A stretch of 64,000 nucleotides of DNA from Ashinkailepas kermadecensis (GCA_034440615.1 JAOTOM010005108.1:248001-312000); one strand, 5' to 3'; positions 23,696 to 36,190 are shown, counted from the stretch's first letter. The notes: generated from the sequence alone by a model not told the origin. Translations and numbers: made by a program.

Positions 23696-24989
23696 GGGGG
23701 GGGGGGAGGGGGTGAGGGATGTGGGGAGGATGCAGTGGTAGTGGTGCACTCAAGCCGTTCTGAAAAGTGAAGGAGCACCTTTCCGGGCCGGAGGGATGCC
23801 ACCTTTCCAGGGGATGCTCCTCCAGTGCCCTCCCTCTACATCCGTCCCTGTCATCTTATCGGTCTGATCAGTCACGTGATGGATTGGCGCGCTGCCGCCA
23901 GACAGCCGTCAGTCGCAGTCAGTCGGGCCATTGGCGGCCGCGAAAACTCATAATCCGGCCGCTCCACCGTACACGGCTTTCGCAACATGCTCCGCAGTAG
24001 CGCTGACGTAACTCAGCTGATGGTGGCGGGTGTCGGGTGCGGTGAGGCGCGACCAGCGCGGGGCTGATCGCCGGACGTGATACTGCCGCGGTGACTGGCA
24101 TGTGGCTGGACAGCGCGCAAGTACACACACGTTGCGTGTTGTGTCGTCTTCAGGGGCGAACCTTGCTCGGGGTAAGATGGTTTTGAAGTATTGACGCTGT
24201 AGCGCACCGCGAATTACTGTGCTGCTTTCCACGTTTTTGCAATTGATTTTTTTTTCGTGCGACGCATTCAGCTCAGCGCTTGTTTCAGCAGCTTTAACTG
24301 CATTTCTCCCACCTGTGTGCTACCTACTTCTTACACCTTCATCATTTAAAATACTTGTGATAAGAACCAGCGTATTTAAATTATCTGCCACCCAGTGGCG
24401 GATCGAGGATTTTGTCAGGGAGGTGGCTAACATCATTTAATCAGGGATACTCATGGATGTCGCTACATAATTCGTAGTTGGGGTGAGGAAGGGTTGGCGA
24501 GAAAGTTGGCTTTGCCATGGTACCTGCATTAGCCTACTCTTGTCGAAGAGCACCGAGGGATCTTTACCGTGCCGACAAGGAGGCTAATTGTCCCCACCGC
24601 CTATCACACCGGCTGTCGTGTGTTAGTCGTTAGTAGTCGCAGGGGTGTTGTTTTGTATACTTTTGAGGGGGAAAGTACCCCATCAATGTCGGCTTTGCCT
24701 CTTCCCATTAATTTCAATTCTTATCATGGGACCCAATAGACCCCCTACCCACTTGAGCTTGCCCATTGTCATCATGCATAATTTTTACCAGAAGTCGGAT
24801 CACCCACGTCCGATAGCACCGCAAGGCAGCCATTTATTTTGAGTGGGAAAGCGAATCGGCGAATTTATGGGCACAATGTACGTCCGGTGCCGTTCGTGGA
24901 TGGCTATGTGCTACTGTCACATCTGACCTTCAGGGCCCTGTCTCAGAAAGTTGAGAATGAAGCGTGCCATGTGTCCGCGTTGGCCTAGC
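23696..24989. other. No gene recognised; GC-rich, CpG-bearing block 23870-24240
   Basis: A CpG-rich block of about 370 bp at 23870-24240 lies upstream of the open exon at 26904. It could be a promoter region, but no TATA, initiator or downstream element can be assigned with confidence. A hAT-like end (CAGTGGCGGATCGAGG) is at about 24394. Confidence 0.3.
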
Positions 24990-26095
24990 TTGTGGGGTTT
25001 GTGTGTTAGTGTGTCAGCGCAGACTTATGTACTCGGTCGAATGCGGCAGTTACGTCTGAGTATGCAACTATTGTTGTGTGTTTGATACGTGGACCACTTC
25101 TGATGTCGTGCACTAGCCGAATTAAATTGTCTGTGGTTGACTTTTGACGTTGGAAGCGGCATTAACATTCGCCGAGCAGGTTTTTGTGTTCCAGAAAATG
25201 TCGCAATCGTGTGTTGACCATGCACTCGACCAATTTTCTAGCGAAGCTAGTAAGTAGCCACCCTTTTGGGGTGGAGCGATCTTTCTGCGGTTTTGGTAGT
25301 GTTATTACTAAACGTTCTCGCCAAGTAGCAATAAGGGTGTCGCTTTTGTGCAGACCGTTAATAGCCGCTATTTAGTACGCTAGATAATTTTTGCTGAGAT
25401 GCTTCAAAAACTGGTTATGAATGTCGTCCTGCCCAACCTACGTGCTTCCACACTTGCTCAGGGCAAGGCGTAATTTGTGCATAGTGAATGAATGGTTGTA
25501 GTCTTCTGTGTCGTTAGAGGTGAAATTTGTATTGGAGGAAAGGCCATCCAGAGAGTTTACCATGGTGGTGCCGTAGGTACTGTTGCCAGATACTCTGGCG
25601 TAGTAGTTTAAATTTGTTTACGACTTGTTGTGGGTCAGTAATATGCTGTCCTTTCACCGTCAGCCGGGGAAAGGGGTCTGATGTGGGCGTTTCATATTGA
25701 AGCGCTTCATCATGGGCCTCAGATTCTGCCGGTAGGGGTGAACCTATTGAATTGTGACGCAAAATACTGCCAAACGTTTTGGCGAGCTTTTCGAACTGTG
25801 TACCGGAAGCGTTTTTGAGATTATGTATTTTCGAATTGGTGTGCTTCGCACATGCATCTTTTGTATTGTTTGTGGGCGCGGCACCGTGCGGCGATTGCTC
25901 TTTAACAGTCCGGGGTCCACCATGGCGTAAATGCTCGTTTCCTAGGCGTATTACTCTTCCGGGCTGAGCCGTACGTACTGCTGAGTTGATGGCCCTGCGT
26001 ATTGTTTCGATTTTGCTGGTCTCTGAACTTGCAAGGTTGAGGTTCACCTGATCCTCGAATTTTGCGCAGTCCGCTCTTTTCAAGTTTCAATATGG
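24990..26095 (-). pseudogene. LINE ORF2 remnant (endonuclease-RT linker and RT N-terminal half)
   Basis: On the minus strand, a WWTPDC motif near 25910 marks the end of the endonuclease linker, and a 189-codon frame (25514-26083) covers the region before RT. Farther along, RT blocks are readable in shifted frames: a KLVECMVN-like finger region near 25240, then a motif-A-like segment with a conserved aspartate in TAAFDRVHKS near 25035. Frameshifts and stops are frequent. Motif B, the catalytic FADD and RNase H are missing, so this is an internal fragment. Confidence 0.75.
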
Positions 26096-26109
26096 TCTGA
26101 ATAATTTAG

Positions 26110-26695
26110 TGTGGTGGATACCGTGCTGAACCTAATTGTGATTTGGAACACCACCACGAACAAACGCATCACATTTGAATATCAGTCTGCTGATTGTTCC
26201 AATCAAATGTCGTACCTGACCGCTTGGAACAGCATGGATGTCTTTCGTACCAAAGGAAACCACCACACCATATCTGGCAACACATGCACGAAGTTGCAAG
26301 GCGCAAATGCCGTACACTCCTGCCACCTCTTGACAAAAAGCGCAAACACAGGTATAGAATTTCACCGCGAGGAATGCTGCCAGCTGCCTTAGCGAACAAT
26401 GGAGGAACTCTGTCTGCACTTTGTGCTACTTGGATAAAAAAATGAACCCTGGAAACTACGGGCACTATCAGTGCAGATTTGGAGGTTGTGATCGCTGAAG
26501 GCTATGATTCTTTGAGCTTGTGATTGCACCATATTCGAGCAATTGTGGACTGGTTTTTCGTTTCTTTTTGGACGTTATGATCCTTGGACATTGTGAGCTT
26601 TGGAGGTTGTGAGCTTTGAGGTTAAGCTTTGAGGTTGTGAGCTTTGGAGGTTGTTATCTTTGCAAGCAAGTTAACCTCGGATGTCGTCGTCCGGC
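26110..26695 (+). repeat. Dispersed repeat family C, copy 2
   Basis: Collinear with 12770-13370 and in the same orientation. Its 3' end consists of reiterated GTGAGCTTTGGAGGTTGTGA words. Confidence 0.6.
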
Positions 26696-26903
26696 TGGAG
26701 AAGGCCATGGATAAGATGGTTGAAATATCATTGCTTGTGAACGAGGTCGTCCTGCATGCTGAACCAGTGCGCTAGTGCGTATTCAGTTGGACGGCTTGGC
26801 ATCGGGGATAATCTGGTAAGCTGAGACACAACATAGAGCCCAGCGCGGTAACTGAGCGATTGACAGATATCCGAATCGTCAGGCTGCCATCATTTCCCTT
26901 ACG

Positions 26904-28294
26904 ATGAGGGTTTCGATTACGATTCGCTTCGATTACCGTGATTCGTGGCGTCTAAACAGTTGCATGTTGTTCACAGAGCTTGTGCAGGTAGCTTCAGTTT
27001 TCCGTCTCACGATGGCTGGCGCTCCAACCGGACGAAGAGAGGAGAAGCTAGACGCGGATCAGGCGGTGGCACCAAGAAGACCCAGTGAAGCTAGCCGACG
27101 GCAGCGGCTGCAAATGATGGGCATGTCCACCGACTCCTGCTACTCAGCGTGCTACTTTTACGATGAGGACTTTGAGGTGCCGTCAGCGATGTCTGTCTCG
27201 GCCCATAGCACCGCCAGTGGGGATGCGATAGGGGCGGGAGGGTGTGCGTGCGCCAGCTTGGAGCGGTGCTGCTGTGGCGTGGTCACAGACCCTGCGGACA
27301 GCACCAGCGTCCTCCCAGTGTCGCTTTGTGTCTCAACGGATACCGACAACAGGCAGCTGGAGAACGCTCCACCAGACGAGAACAAGAGTCACCACGATCT
27401 GGACACCAAAGAAATTCTGGGCGTTGCTTTTCAACAGGCACGTCAGTTGCTTCGCGCCGGGTCTGCGAACAGCTCGATGGAGAACTTTCGTAGGTTCACT
27501 CAGCTGGGGGAATGCCAGCCAACGACCACCACCGACCTGTGCTCCGACTCTGAGAGCCACGCCGATCTGAATCCAGTCAATGAGAGGACGAGCCAGCAGA
27601 ATATGGATGACGACAGAGGATACCAACAGGACATTGTTCAGAGCTCCAGTTCCGACTCCGACTCGGCCTGCTCTCGAGAGGAGTGGGAGGAAAAGCTAGA
27701 AGCCAGACGACCCAGTGCGAGCGTCAGTGTCTGCTCTGAGTGCTCTGACGTTAGCATTCAGGAACTGGAGCTGGAGACAACCGGTGACTTCCCCAGCCAC
27801 TACCAGTTTCGGGCAGCCGCCCGGGACGCAGAGGACCAGTCGGGGGGAGCGGTGTCATGCAGGGCGGATGGTGAGGTGTCTACGATAGAAGGATCACCAC
27901 CGGAAGCCGGCGCTCTATCAGTTCACACCTTCTCGGCGGATTCGCAGCCCCGAAGCATGCTGTCCAGCGATGCCAACGTCAGTGGCAACTGTCATCCACA
28001 TGCCGGATTCGCCGACGCCACCAAGACCCTGCTAGATCACCTGCTCGGAGTGTGTGCCGGAATTCCACTTGAGGAAGCGCCGACAGACCAGCGGGGTGGC
28101 CGACCACACGCTCATACGGTGGGCGCAGCCTACCGAACACGAGAGACTCGTGCGGACGTGGACGGCCCCATAGGGAACAGTGCGGACACCTGCCGACGGT
28201 GTGCACGGACTCGACGTCGACCGATGGCCTCGCGCTACTCTGACCATCAGAGGAGGCGCTCCCTGGATGATCGCCCTCAGCTCATCGATCAAAT
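26904..28294 (+). CDS. Large open 5' exon of an unrecognised protein, ending at a GTGAGC donor
   Basis: An open frame of 464 codons, GC-rich and CpG-rich unlike the surrounding repeats, with no internal reiteration. The first ATG is at 26904, and a second in-frame ATG at 27012 (CACGATGGCTGG) has a better initiation context. The product is hydrophilic and Ser/Asp/Glu/Arg-rich, with a small cysteine cluster (GGCACASLERCCCG, about residues 111-124), QSSSSDSDSACS in the middle, and an Arg-rich C-terminus (CRRCARTRRRP). No catalytic domain is visible. The frame runs into a stop at once after GTGAGC at 28295, a good splice donor, so I interpret it as an exon ending at 28294 in phase 2. It has the same orientation as the OXR1-like gene 15 kb downstream and could be its 5' coding exon, but its phase does not join directly to the LysM exon. 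Confidence 0.5.
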
Positions 28295-29539
28295 GTGAGC
28301 TTAACACCTGCCTGTACACTTTTCCTGTTTAATGCTGGTAACTGAAAACGGCTGCCCATTCTATTACTGTAATGCTATAGAAAAAGCCTGCTAAATGTCG
28401 TTAATTACGCAAGCTTGCGAAGCATTCCAACTTTTGGAACTGTGAAGCAGCCAATGTAGAAATATGCCCTCGCACATAATCAGCCAATGAAGCGCCTCAC
28501 GAGCAGTTCAGTATGACGAGCAGTTCAGATCCGTTAGTGCCACCGCTCTACTCGATGCAGTTTCGCAAACTGACTGCATCGCAGTAGATTTTCGGCAAGC
28601 AGTCGGTACATTGCAATGTCTTCACTATCCCTTTAGACAGCCAGAAATACGGATATTACAAGTCCCCAAGGGCTAAATAGTTTCAGAGGTCTTCGTCATC
28701 ATACAACTTCCACTCTCACCCGGCTAACGGTGCGAATTTAAGATCGCTTGCCAGTTATTTGCCTGAACTTTTAATAGCAGACACACCTTCTCGGGACACG
28801 AATGCTTCTATAATTGTCGTGATTATAGCAAAACATTGGTTATAAAACAGCTTTCATGCAGGTTCTTTCCGTGCACAACCCAAGAGCGTAAAGTTAATTT
28901 CCGGAAAGAAGCGGGACTAGTTACTGCTCTGTGTTTCGCTGTGACATTGCCTAGGCTCCAAGTGACATTTCGCCTTTCCATTTCACCTCACTTTTCAAAT
29001 GAAGCCTTCCTCGTGGGTATTGTCCAGGCGAGACTCCAACTACTTCCATTAACCCACTTTTGAAAATCTGCATCATATGATGCATGCTCTGTAACTGAAA
29101 TCCAATCTGCAGGAGACAAAGCTCCCTGTTTCAAAAGATATGGGAGGCAGACATTGAGAGGTTTGTTCTTGCCTGCAGTTATAGACAACAAATGCATGGC
29201 TGAGAACAATTGAGAGACCTGTGCCCAGTCTTACCTCCATAAAATATTTAGTGAGCTACATAATTTAACAGATCAGTTTCGGTTGTATACGACTAGAAAT
29301 ATGTATACTTGTTTCCCCAGGCGGTTGAGCCAAGAACTACTAAAACCACTGCGTCCAATAGGTGGCGGCGATGAAACCTGCACATTCCAGTCTTCTTCAT
29401 GCGGCAGTAATACAGGTCAGATCACATTGCGAAGATGCACGTGCTTGTTATCATCTCAGATTGCATCGATTTGAGCTTGCATAGATTTGATGCCCGTCCC
29501 CCTGGCCTGACACTTGTCACCCGTCACCTGACAACACTG
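28295..29539. other. No gene seen; probable intron
   Basis: No frame or repeat stands out. If 26904-28294 is an exon, this is the start of its downstream intron. Confidence 0.35.
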
Positions 29540-30860
29540 AAGTGGAACCGTTCGTGGACCGTACTGGCCTACGACGTACTGGCCTCACCATCTCTTCTCT
29601 GATTAAAAAAACAACATTTTCTGCACAATTCTCCACCCCCTCTCCCACCCATTACTCCAAATCCGAAGCCAGGAGTTACCTCGTGGGAAATGATCCACCG
29701 GCAGGTATTTTATTTGTTCAACACTCACAAATGACAACTTTGTCCCGAATATGTGCGGCGAAGGTTCCTACGTATACGTTTTCCTTACCGCCGCATTCCA
29801 TTTTTATTTACCGATGGCTCCAAGAATAACTTTCATATCGGTAACGCCATCGTGTCTGGTTTCTATCAGGAGCAACACCGTTTACCAGACGGAACCTCCG
29901 TTTTCATCGCCGAATTTTTGCCATTCTAGTTGTCTTGCTTTATGTCCGTAATCGTTTTCTCCGCTTCCCTATCCGAAGTGTTGTTATTTGTTCCGATTCC
30001 AAATCCGCGGTGCAGTCGATCGTTTCTCCATCTCCCTCGTACCATTTCCATTTTCTATCCATGATTTATTTGATTTTTTGTTTTTACATGGGCGTGGAGA
30101 TTCGCTTCTTGTGGGTTCCCAGTCACTGTGACATCCCATGGAACGAGAAAGACAACCAATTAGCAAAATCTGCACTGCTCTTCTTCAACATTACCGCCAT
30201 TACCCACCACTACGAAGGCATCAAATCATTAGTACGGCGGAACATTCGACACCTTTGGCAAAAACAGTGGCACGCAGATACAAATGTTACACAACTCCGC
30301 ATCATCAAGCCAATTACCGATCGCTGGCCTCCCTCGTTGCAACCAAATATGCACGAGGAAAAGGTTTTATCCCGACTTCGCATCAGACATACATTTCTCA
30401 CATACCGCTTCATTTATCTCGGATCGCCTCGCTCTTCATGTTTGACACGTCGTACCCCTCTGACTATTTCCCATGTTGTCCTCCATTGTCACCAGTACGG
30501 AGCTCCTCATACGACATTGACCAGCTATTGTCGTCACCGCCTTCCGTTCTCATTATCCGCACTATTGGGCGATAATCATCCTACGTTATTAAAAGGCATT
30601 TCGTGTTTCTTCGGGAAACAAATCTGTTCCAAGCTTTGTAGTTTGTCTGAATTTCGATTCGCATCTAGCATTATTTCGACCATCTCGTCTCTGGTTTTTT
30701 TCCATCATGTATCATCACATACATCGTATTTTATTGTCGTGTCTTAATGTGTGTTTTATGTCCTTTTATGCATTGATGCACCAAGATTTTGGGCTTACAT
30801 CTCCTCTTTTATCGTACGCAATGGCCTGAACAGGCTGAAGTGCCTAGCAAGTCAAATGCC
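29540..30860 (+). pseudogene. I-superfamily LINE remnant, same family as the 13.7-17.5 kb element
   Basis: The frame resumes at TGLTISSLIKK (about 29575), continues through a degraded RNase H with TDGSKN-like, CSDSKSAVQS (about 29990) and WVPSHCDIPWNEKD (about 30110) blocks, and ends with a knuckle and tail (RLRIRHTFLTYRFIYL, about 30370). Residue by residue it parallels the 13.7-17.5 kb ORF2. The last 50 bp contain GGCCTGAACAGGCTGAAGTGCC-type sequence (30822-30844), matching the terminal hairpin of that element. It is frameshifted and lacks everything upstream of the RT C-terminus. Confidence 0.85.
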
Positions 30861-31655
30861 AAACACAACGAATCTTAACTCGCCACCTGCATCCATACCA
30901 TATGAAGGGTTTTCTTTCACCCCGCAAACGGTTGTCATGTTACAGAACACCATCATCGTTATTCGTTTCTTTGACGCGTATATTCCCGGGTCGTAGAAAC
31001 AGGGTGCAGTGTTAAAGGTCCTATTCTAGGAATTAGGATCAGTGTGAGATAAACGTTATCCCACATCCTTCGAAGCATCCTTGGTTCATGAATGTGCGCT
31101 ACATTTGTTTAATTCGCGATTTCTGCTGTAAACAGCCACCACCAAACATAAATCACTTGCTTGTGGTTGACAAACACACACGTCGCCATAATGTGGTATT
31201 TTGTGGAATATCAAATGAAACTAATACAGAACAAGAATGGGATCTAACGCCCTTACACATCCTTGCACACAGTCTGCCATGCACTTATTTGGCCGTGCTG
31301 ATGGCGACGTTTCCATACCAGTGCACTGCGTAGTGTGATATTGATACGACTGAGCCGTAAACTCTCCCGTGGCCGGCTACGCCTGGTGCCAATGCTGGGG
31401 CTGTGCCGGTCACTGCCGATAGGGTCATAGCTTTTGTGCCTGGGGACCTTCCTCGTCGTAAGACTTCAGTGACGCCACATCTTGGTGGCCGCTGTGTCCG
31501 AAGGTCCGGTAGCCTTGTCACGTTGGTCTTCCACACACTGCGGTTCGTTTTTCGTCCCGTGGTACCGGTTGCGGCGCAGCCCGTTTTTGAAAGGGAGCCA
31601 AGCGTGTTCCTTCCAAGTGGTCCGTTTTGTTTGCAACATGTTTTCTTGCCCTTGC
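30861..31655. other. Nothing recognised
   Basis: 31380-31650 is GC-rich with overlapping short frames on both strands, but has no family signature or splice context. Confidence 0.3.
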
Positions 31656-31845
31656 CCAACTGAAACCCTTGGGGGACGAGTGGTCTAGGGGTAATATGCT
31701 CGTCTCACAATCGAAAGATTGTGGGTTCGAGTCTCACCTGTCGCTACTTTTCGCCCGCGACCAATCGGCGTGAGAGATTGGCGACGCTATATGGCTCAAC
31801 GGTCGACGTGTCGTAAAACCAATAGCCAACCAACTGAAACCCTTG
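31656..31845 (+). mobile_element. tRNA-derived SINE with 16-bp target-site duplication
   Basis: The direct repeat CCAACTGAAACCCTTG is perfect at 31656-31671 and 31830-31845, flanking an insert of about 158 bp. The head has a pol III A box (TGGTCTAGGGG, 31681-31691), a B box (GGTTCGAGTCT, 31724-31734) and a T arm of GTGGG/CTCAC around the TTCGAGT loop. The acceptor arms and anticodon arm do not fold as a functional tRNA. The 3' part (about 31772-31829) is a hairpin followed by TAAAACCAATAGCCAACC, homologous to the mini-element family described elsewhere in this list. The perfect duplication implies a recent insertion. Confidence 0.92.
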
Positions 31846-32039
31846 CCTGCGCAGATGGCTTACAGTCGGAAAGAATGAAGAGTCCGGACATTTGGTTTCT
31901 GCCGGCCGGCGTTTTTCATGCGCTGTAGATTTTCACTGGGCACCTAGGATTTCTGCATTTTCATCCGCCCTTGCCGTCACCATGCATATCTTCATCTCTT
32001 GCTTTCGTTGTTATTTCCTTCAACTCTAAAACTCGTCAC

Positions 32040-32935
32040 CAAATTCGCCTGATAGGTAGGTGGCCCTCTTCAGATGTTCGCCCCCGGATCAAATCTTGGC
32101 TACGTTACTGTCCCTGAGGGATGAACAGGACACAAAGAGCTGAAGCGGTCTAGTGAGGGCCATCACAGAGATGAAATTATCCAGAAATGAAAGCTAGACA
32201 GGGCTATTGAAGACTGTGATGGCCCCTACAAGAATGGGAGAGCCCTAAGGATGATGAGGATCTCTGCTAGTCAGAGAGGACTCAATTGGGATTATCCTGA
32301 GGTTGAGGTGGCCTCTAATGGACGAACAAGGTCTCCTGAGGTGTTAAATAATTCCCTGGTGGCTGGCGATTGCTGTGAGGAATATTGAGGCTCAGCCTCA
32401 GAGCTTGAATGTTCTTGAAACCACAGAGCTGTCGATAACCGGGAAGACTCACAAGCAGTTTGAAAGGGCCTTTTAGTTCTAACGGAGCCCCCTAAAAACT
32501 AAGGAGAGTCCCTAAGCTAACGATGGCTGTGAGGAATACTGAGGGCTCGCGTCAGAGCTGGACAGCCCTTGAAGCTGAAAAGACTGTCAAGGACTGAAAG
32601 GCCCCTAACAGCTGGAGGGGGCCCCTGACGATTCAAAATGGTCACTGAGCGCGAGAGAGGACGACTGGGATGCCCAAGATGCTTGGAAGGGATCCCCATG
32701 AGAAGAACAGGACCCCAGAGATGCAAAGAGAGTCCCTAAGGTCTAGCGATGTTTGTGAGGAATGCTGTGAGCCAGTTTCAGAGCTAGACTGTCCTTGATA
32801 CCCGAAGGGCTGTTGAGGACTGGAGAGGACCCCTGAGAGCTAAACCCTACCGGATTGTGATACCGCTGATGATTGGGAAGAAGACTGAGGGATGAACAGA
32901 GCCGCCTAACAGCTTGTTTCCCGTAATTGCTTTCG
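32040..32935. repeat. Diverged satellite of about 200-bp units
   Basis: Three to four units share GCTGTGAGGAATACTGAGG, CAGAGCT-GA, GAC-TGTC-TTGA and AGAGTCCCTAAG words. Anchors are at about 32370, 32525 and 32748. Divergence between units is high. Confidence 0.7.
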
Positions 32936-33169
32936 CATGCCTTACACAATAGAGTTAAAGGTCAGGCCGCACGTTCGTGACATGAATAGCCCACTGGCCA
33001 GCGACAGAGCTCTTCGCCCTGGGCTGCCAACAGGACTGCCCAGCGACGCCCATCCTGTTTGCTGTGTTTACGTCCGATCACTGAAGCCTGATGTCCAACA
33101 CATATTGGGGTATCCTGCAACTCCTCACTACCCGGCTCGTACACGGTGTACTGTCACACTGGCAGCTTA

Positions 33170-34885
33170 CCAGAGGGCACCGGGTACCGACCGTGGGCCC
33201 TGTCTGCTCCCCACCACTACACGAGCATGTGACGCCGGCGGGCACCGGGTACTGACCGTGGGCCCTGTCTGCTCCCCACCACTACACGAGCATGTGATGC
33301 CGGCGGGCACCGGGTACTGACCGTGGGCCCTGTCTGCTCCCCACCACTACACGAGCATGTGACGCCGGCGGGCACCGGGTACTGACCGTGGGCCCTTCGC
33401 CCCACCACTACACGAGCATGTGACGCCGGCGGGCACCGGGCACCGTGGGCCCTGTGCTCCCCACCACTACACGAGCATGTGATGCCGGCGGGCACCGGGT
33501 ACTGACCGTGGGCCCTGTCTGCTCCCCACCACTACACGAGCATGAGTGATGCCGGCGGGCACCGGGTACTGACCGTGGGCCCTGTCTGCTCCCCACCACT
33601 ACACGAGCATGTGATGCCGGCGGGCACCGGGTACTGACCGTGGGCCCTGTCTGCTCCCCACCACTACACGAGCATGTGATGCCGGCGGGCACCGGGTACT
33701 GACCGTGGGCCCTGTCTGCTCCCCACCACTACACGAGCATGTGACGCCGGCGGGCACCGGGTACTGACCGGACCTGGCCGTTGCTCCCCACCACTACAGA
33801 GATGTGATGCCGGGGACCGGGTACTGACGTGGGCCCTGTCTGCTCCCCACCACTACACGAGCATGTGATGCCGGCGGGCACCGGGTACTGACCGTGGGCC
33901 CTGTCTGCTCCCCACCACTAACGAGCATGTGACGCCGGCGGGCACCGGGTACTGACCGTGGGCCCGTCCCCACCACTAAGGGGCCGTACTGACCGTGGGC
34001 CCTGTCTGCTCCCCACCACTACACGAGCATGTGACGCCGGCGGGCACCGGGTACTGACCGTGGGCCCTGTCTGCTCCCCCCACCACTACACGAGCATGTG
34101 ATGCCGGCGGGCACCGGGTACTGACCGTGGGCCCTGTCTGCTCCCCACCACTAACGACATGTGACGGCGGGCACCGGGTACTGACCGTGGGCCCCTGTCC
34201 CCACCACTCATGACATGTGACCGGCCCCCTACCGACTGGACGCCGGCGGGCCCGGGACGACCGGGGCCCTCTCTCCCCCCCAAATGTGACGCCGGGGGGC
34301 GCACCGGAACGCCGGGTGCCCCACCACTACACGAGCATGTGACGCCGGCGGGCACCGGGTACTGACCGTGGGCCCTGTCTGCTCCCCACCACTACACGAG
34401 CATGTGACGCGGGCACCGGGTATGACCGTGGGCCCTGTCTGCTCCCCACCACTACACGAGCATGTGAGCCGCACGGGTACTGACCGGGGGCCCCCCCCCC
34501 CCCCCCCAAAAAAAAGCATGTGATGCCGGCGGGCACCGGGTACCCCTGACCGTGGGCCCTGTCTGCTCCCCACCACTACACGAGCATGTGACGCCGGCGG
34601 GCACCGGGTACTGACCGTGGGCCCTGTCTGCTCCCCACCACTACACGAGCATGTGACGCCGGCGGGCACCGGGTACTGACCGTGGGCCCTGTCTGCTCCC
34701 CACCACTACACGAGCATGTGACGCCGGCGGGCACCGGGTACTGACCGTGGGCCCTGTCTGCTCCCCACCACTACACGAGCATGTGATGCCGGCGGGCACC
34801 GGGTACTGACCGTGGGCCCTGTCTGCTCCCCACCACTGCACGAGCATGTGATGCCGGCGGTATCATGTGTGTCGGCGGTATCATG
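33170..34885. repeat. 65-bp minisatellite, about 26 units
   Basis: The unit includes GGGCACCGGGTACTGACCGT and CCACCACTACACGAGCATGT. Most units are nearly identical. Those at 33770-33990, 34140-34320 and 34470-34515 have missing bases and homopolymer runs that look like assembly or consensus error, not evolution. The last unit is followed by two copies of GCGGTATCATGTGTGTC. Confidence 0.95.
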
Positions 34886-35767
34886 TGTGTCGTGACACCG
34901 CGACGCCCGCCGCCAGACCAGCCAATAGTTGCTCGCCGCTCGTGGCTGGTGTTTATCGAGGTGGCGCGACGTGCCATGAGAGGCCCAGCTGCCAGATGGC
35001 GCGCACTTCATCCTGCCTGGTGACCTCAAGACGAGGCGTACACACCACACAACACCCGACAGCACGTGTGCCACGCGTGCCACGCTCCTGTCAGAGTGCA
35101 CCTACTTGGGAATAAATGGGAGGCTCCAGCCATTGTTTCTGGAAAGTTTAATCTTCGAAGATCCCTTTACCTGATGCTCGGCAAACTAGGCTGGTCGGTA
35201 AGAGAGGAATAGTTTGGACATTCCAGATTATTTCAATTTTCAGCTGGCAGTATTGTTCATGCATACTATTGCGAATTGCAACCGAGGCAAAGATTGCTGA
35301 TGGCGTTTTTATTTGTCATACATCCGCCATTCAAGTGAAGAAAACGGGTTGATTTGGAAAATGTTTAGGAATCACAATTTGTCATGAACCTTGGCTGATT
35401 TGAATTCAATTTAAATAAAACTAGCTGGGATTGTTCATTAAATATCTTTTACATGGGTGTTTATTAGTAATAGTCTTTACAATTTTGTCGAGAATAAAAG
35501 AGATGATTTACCAACAGAAAAAAACAATTCAAGTTGCGGTTTACCTGGCTATGGTACCTTGGAGATAGGTGATCAAGCTTTCCCAGATATGCTTCGGGTG
35601 CAGTTGGGAGGCCCGTTTCCACATATTCAATGCAGGCTTACATGTATAATATGTTAAATGTTACTGGCAAGGGGATGCTTGAGGAATCGCAGTACCTACT
35701 AGCGAAACAAGGGCGGAACAAATCCACTTCCGGGCAAGGAAAAGAGCAAAATGTGCAGCCTAGTCCG
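34886..35767. other. Nothing recognised
   Basis: No supported gene; AT-rich after 35200. Confidence 0.3.
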
Positions 35768-36010
35768 GCCCAGTCGTCACATTTGCTACTATGTCCCGTC
35801 GTCACATTCGCCCCAGCCACAGTCCTGCCCCGTCGCCACATTCGCCCCAGCCACAGTCCAGCTCCGTCGTCACATTCGCCCCAGCCACAGTCCTGCCCCG
35901 TCGTCACATTCGCCCCAGCCACAGTCCTGCCCCGTCGTCACATTCGCCTCAGCCACAGTCCTGTCCCGTCTTCACATTCGCCCCAGCCACAGTCTTGCCC
36001 TGTCGTCACA
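35768..36010. repeat. 34-bp minisatellite, about six units
   Basis: Unit based on CGTCACATTCGCCCCAGCCA followed by CAGTCCTGCCC. Frames across it reiterate SHSPQPQSCPV. Confidence 0.92.
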
Positions 36011-36115
36011 TTTGCTACTATCATTGCGTTTTATTTTGTCCGTGTTCTAACCATGCGTAATGGCAATCCCACTGCTATTTCTTATAGTCGAAGTATCCGG
36101 TCCGCTTGTGCATCT

Positions 36116-36190
36116 GTGTGCACTAGCGGATAAAGGGGAGGGGTGCGGGCGGCAATTCGGCCATGTCTCCCCTTTACCGTGAGGCAACTG
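36116..36190. mobile_element. hAT-like terminus, isolated
   Basis: GCACTAGCGGATAAAGGGGA followed by CAATTCGGCCATG closely resembles the left end of the element at 21748. No second end is seen. Confidence 0.35.

Noticed and set aside
31671..31745. A functional tRNA gene
   Set aside because: A and B boxes and a T arm are present, but the acceptor and anticodon arms do not pair, and flanking 16-bp target duplications plus a 3' tail show it is a SINE head.
33217..34847. Frames of 60-146 codons (CPPASHARVVVG type)
   Set aside because: By-products of the 65-bp array.
33170..34885. CRISPR-like array
   Set aside because: Repeats are contiguous, without unique spacers, and the genome is eukaryotic.
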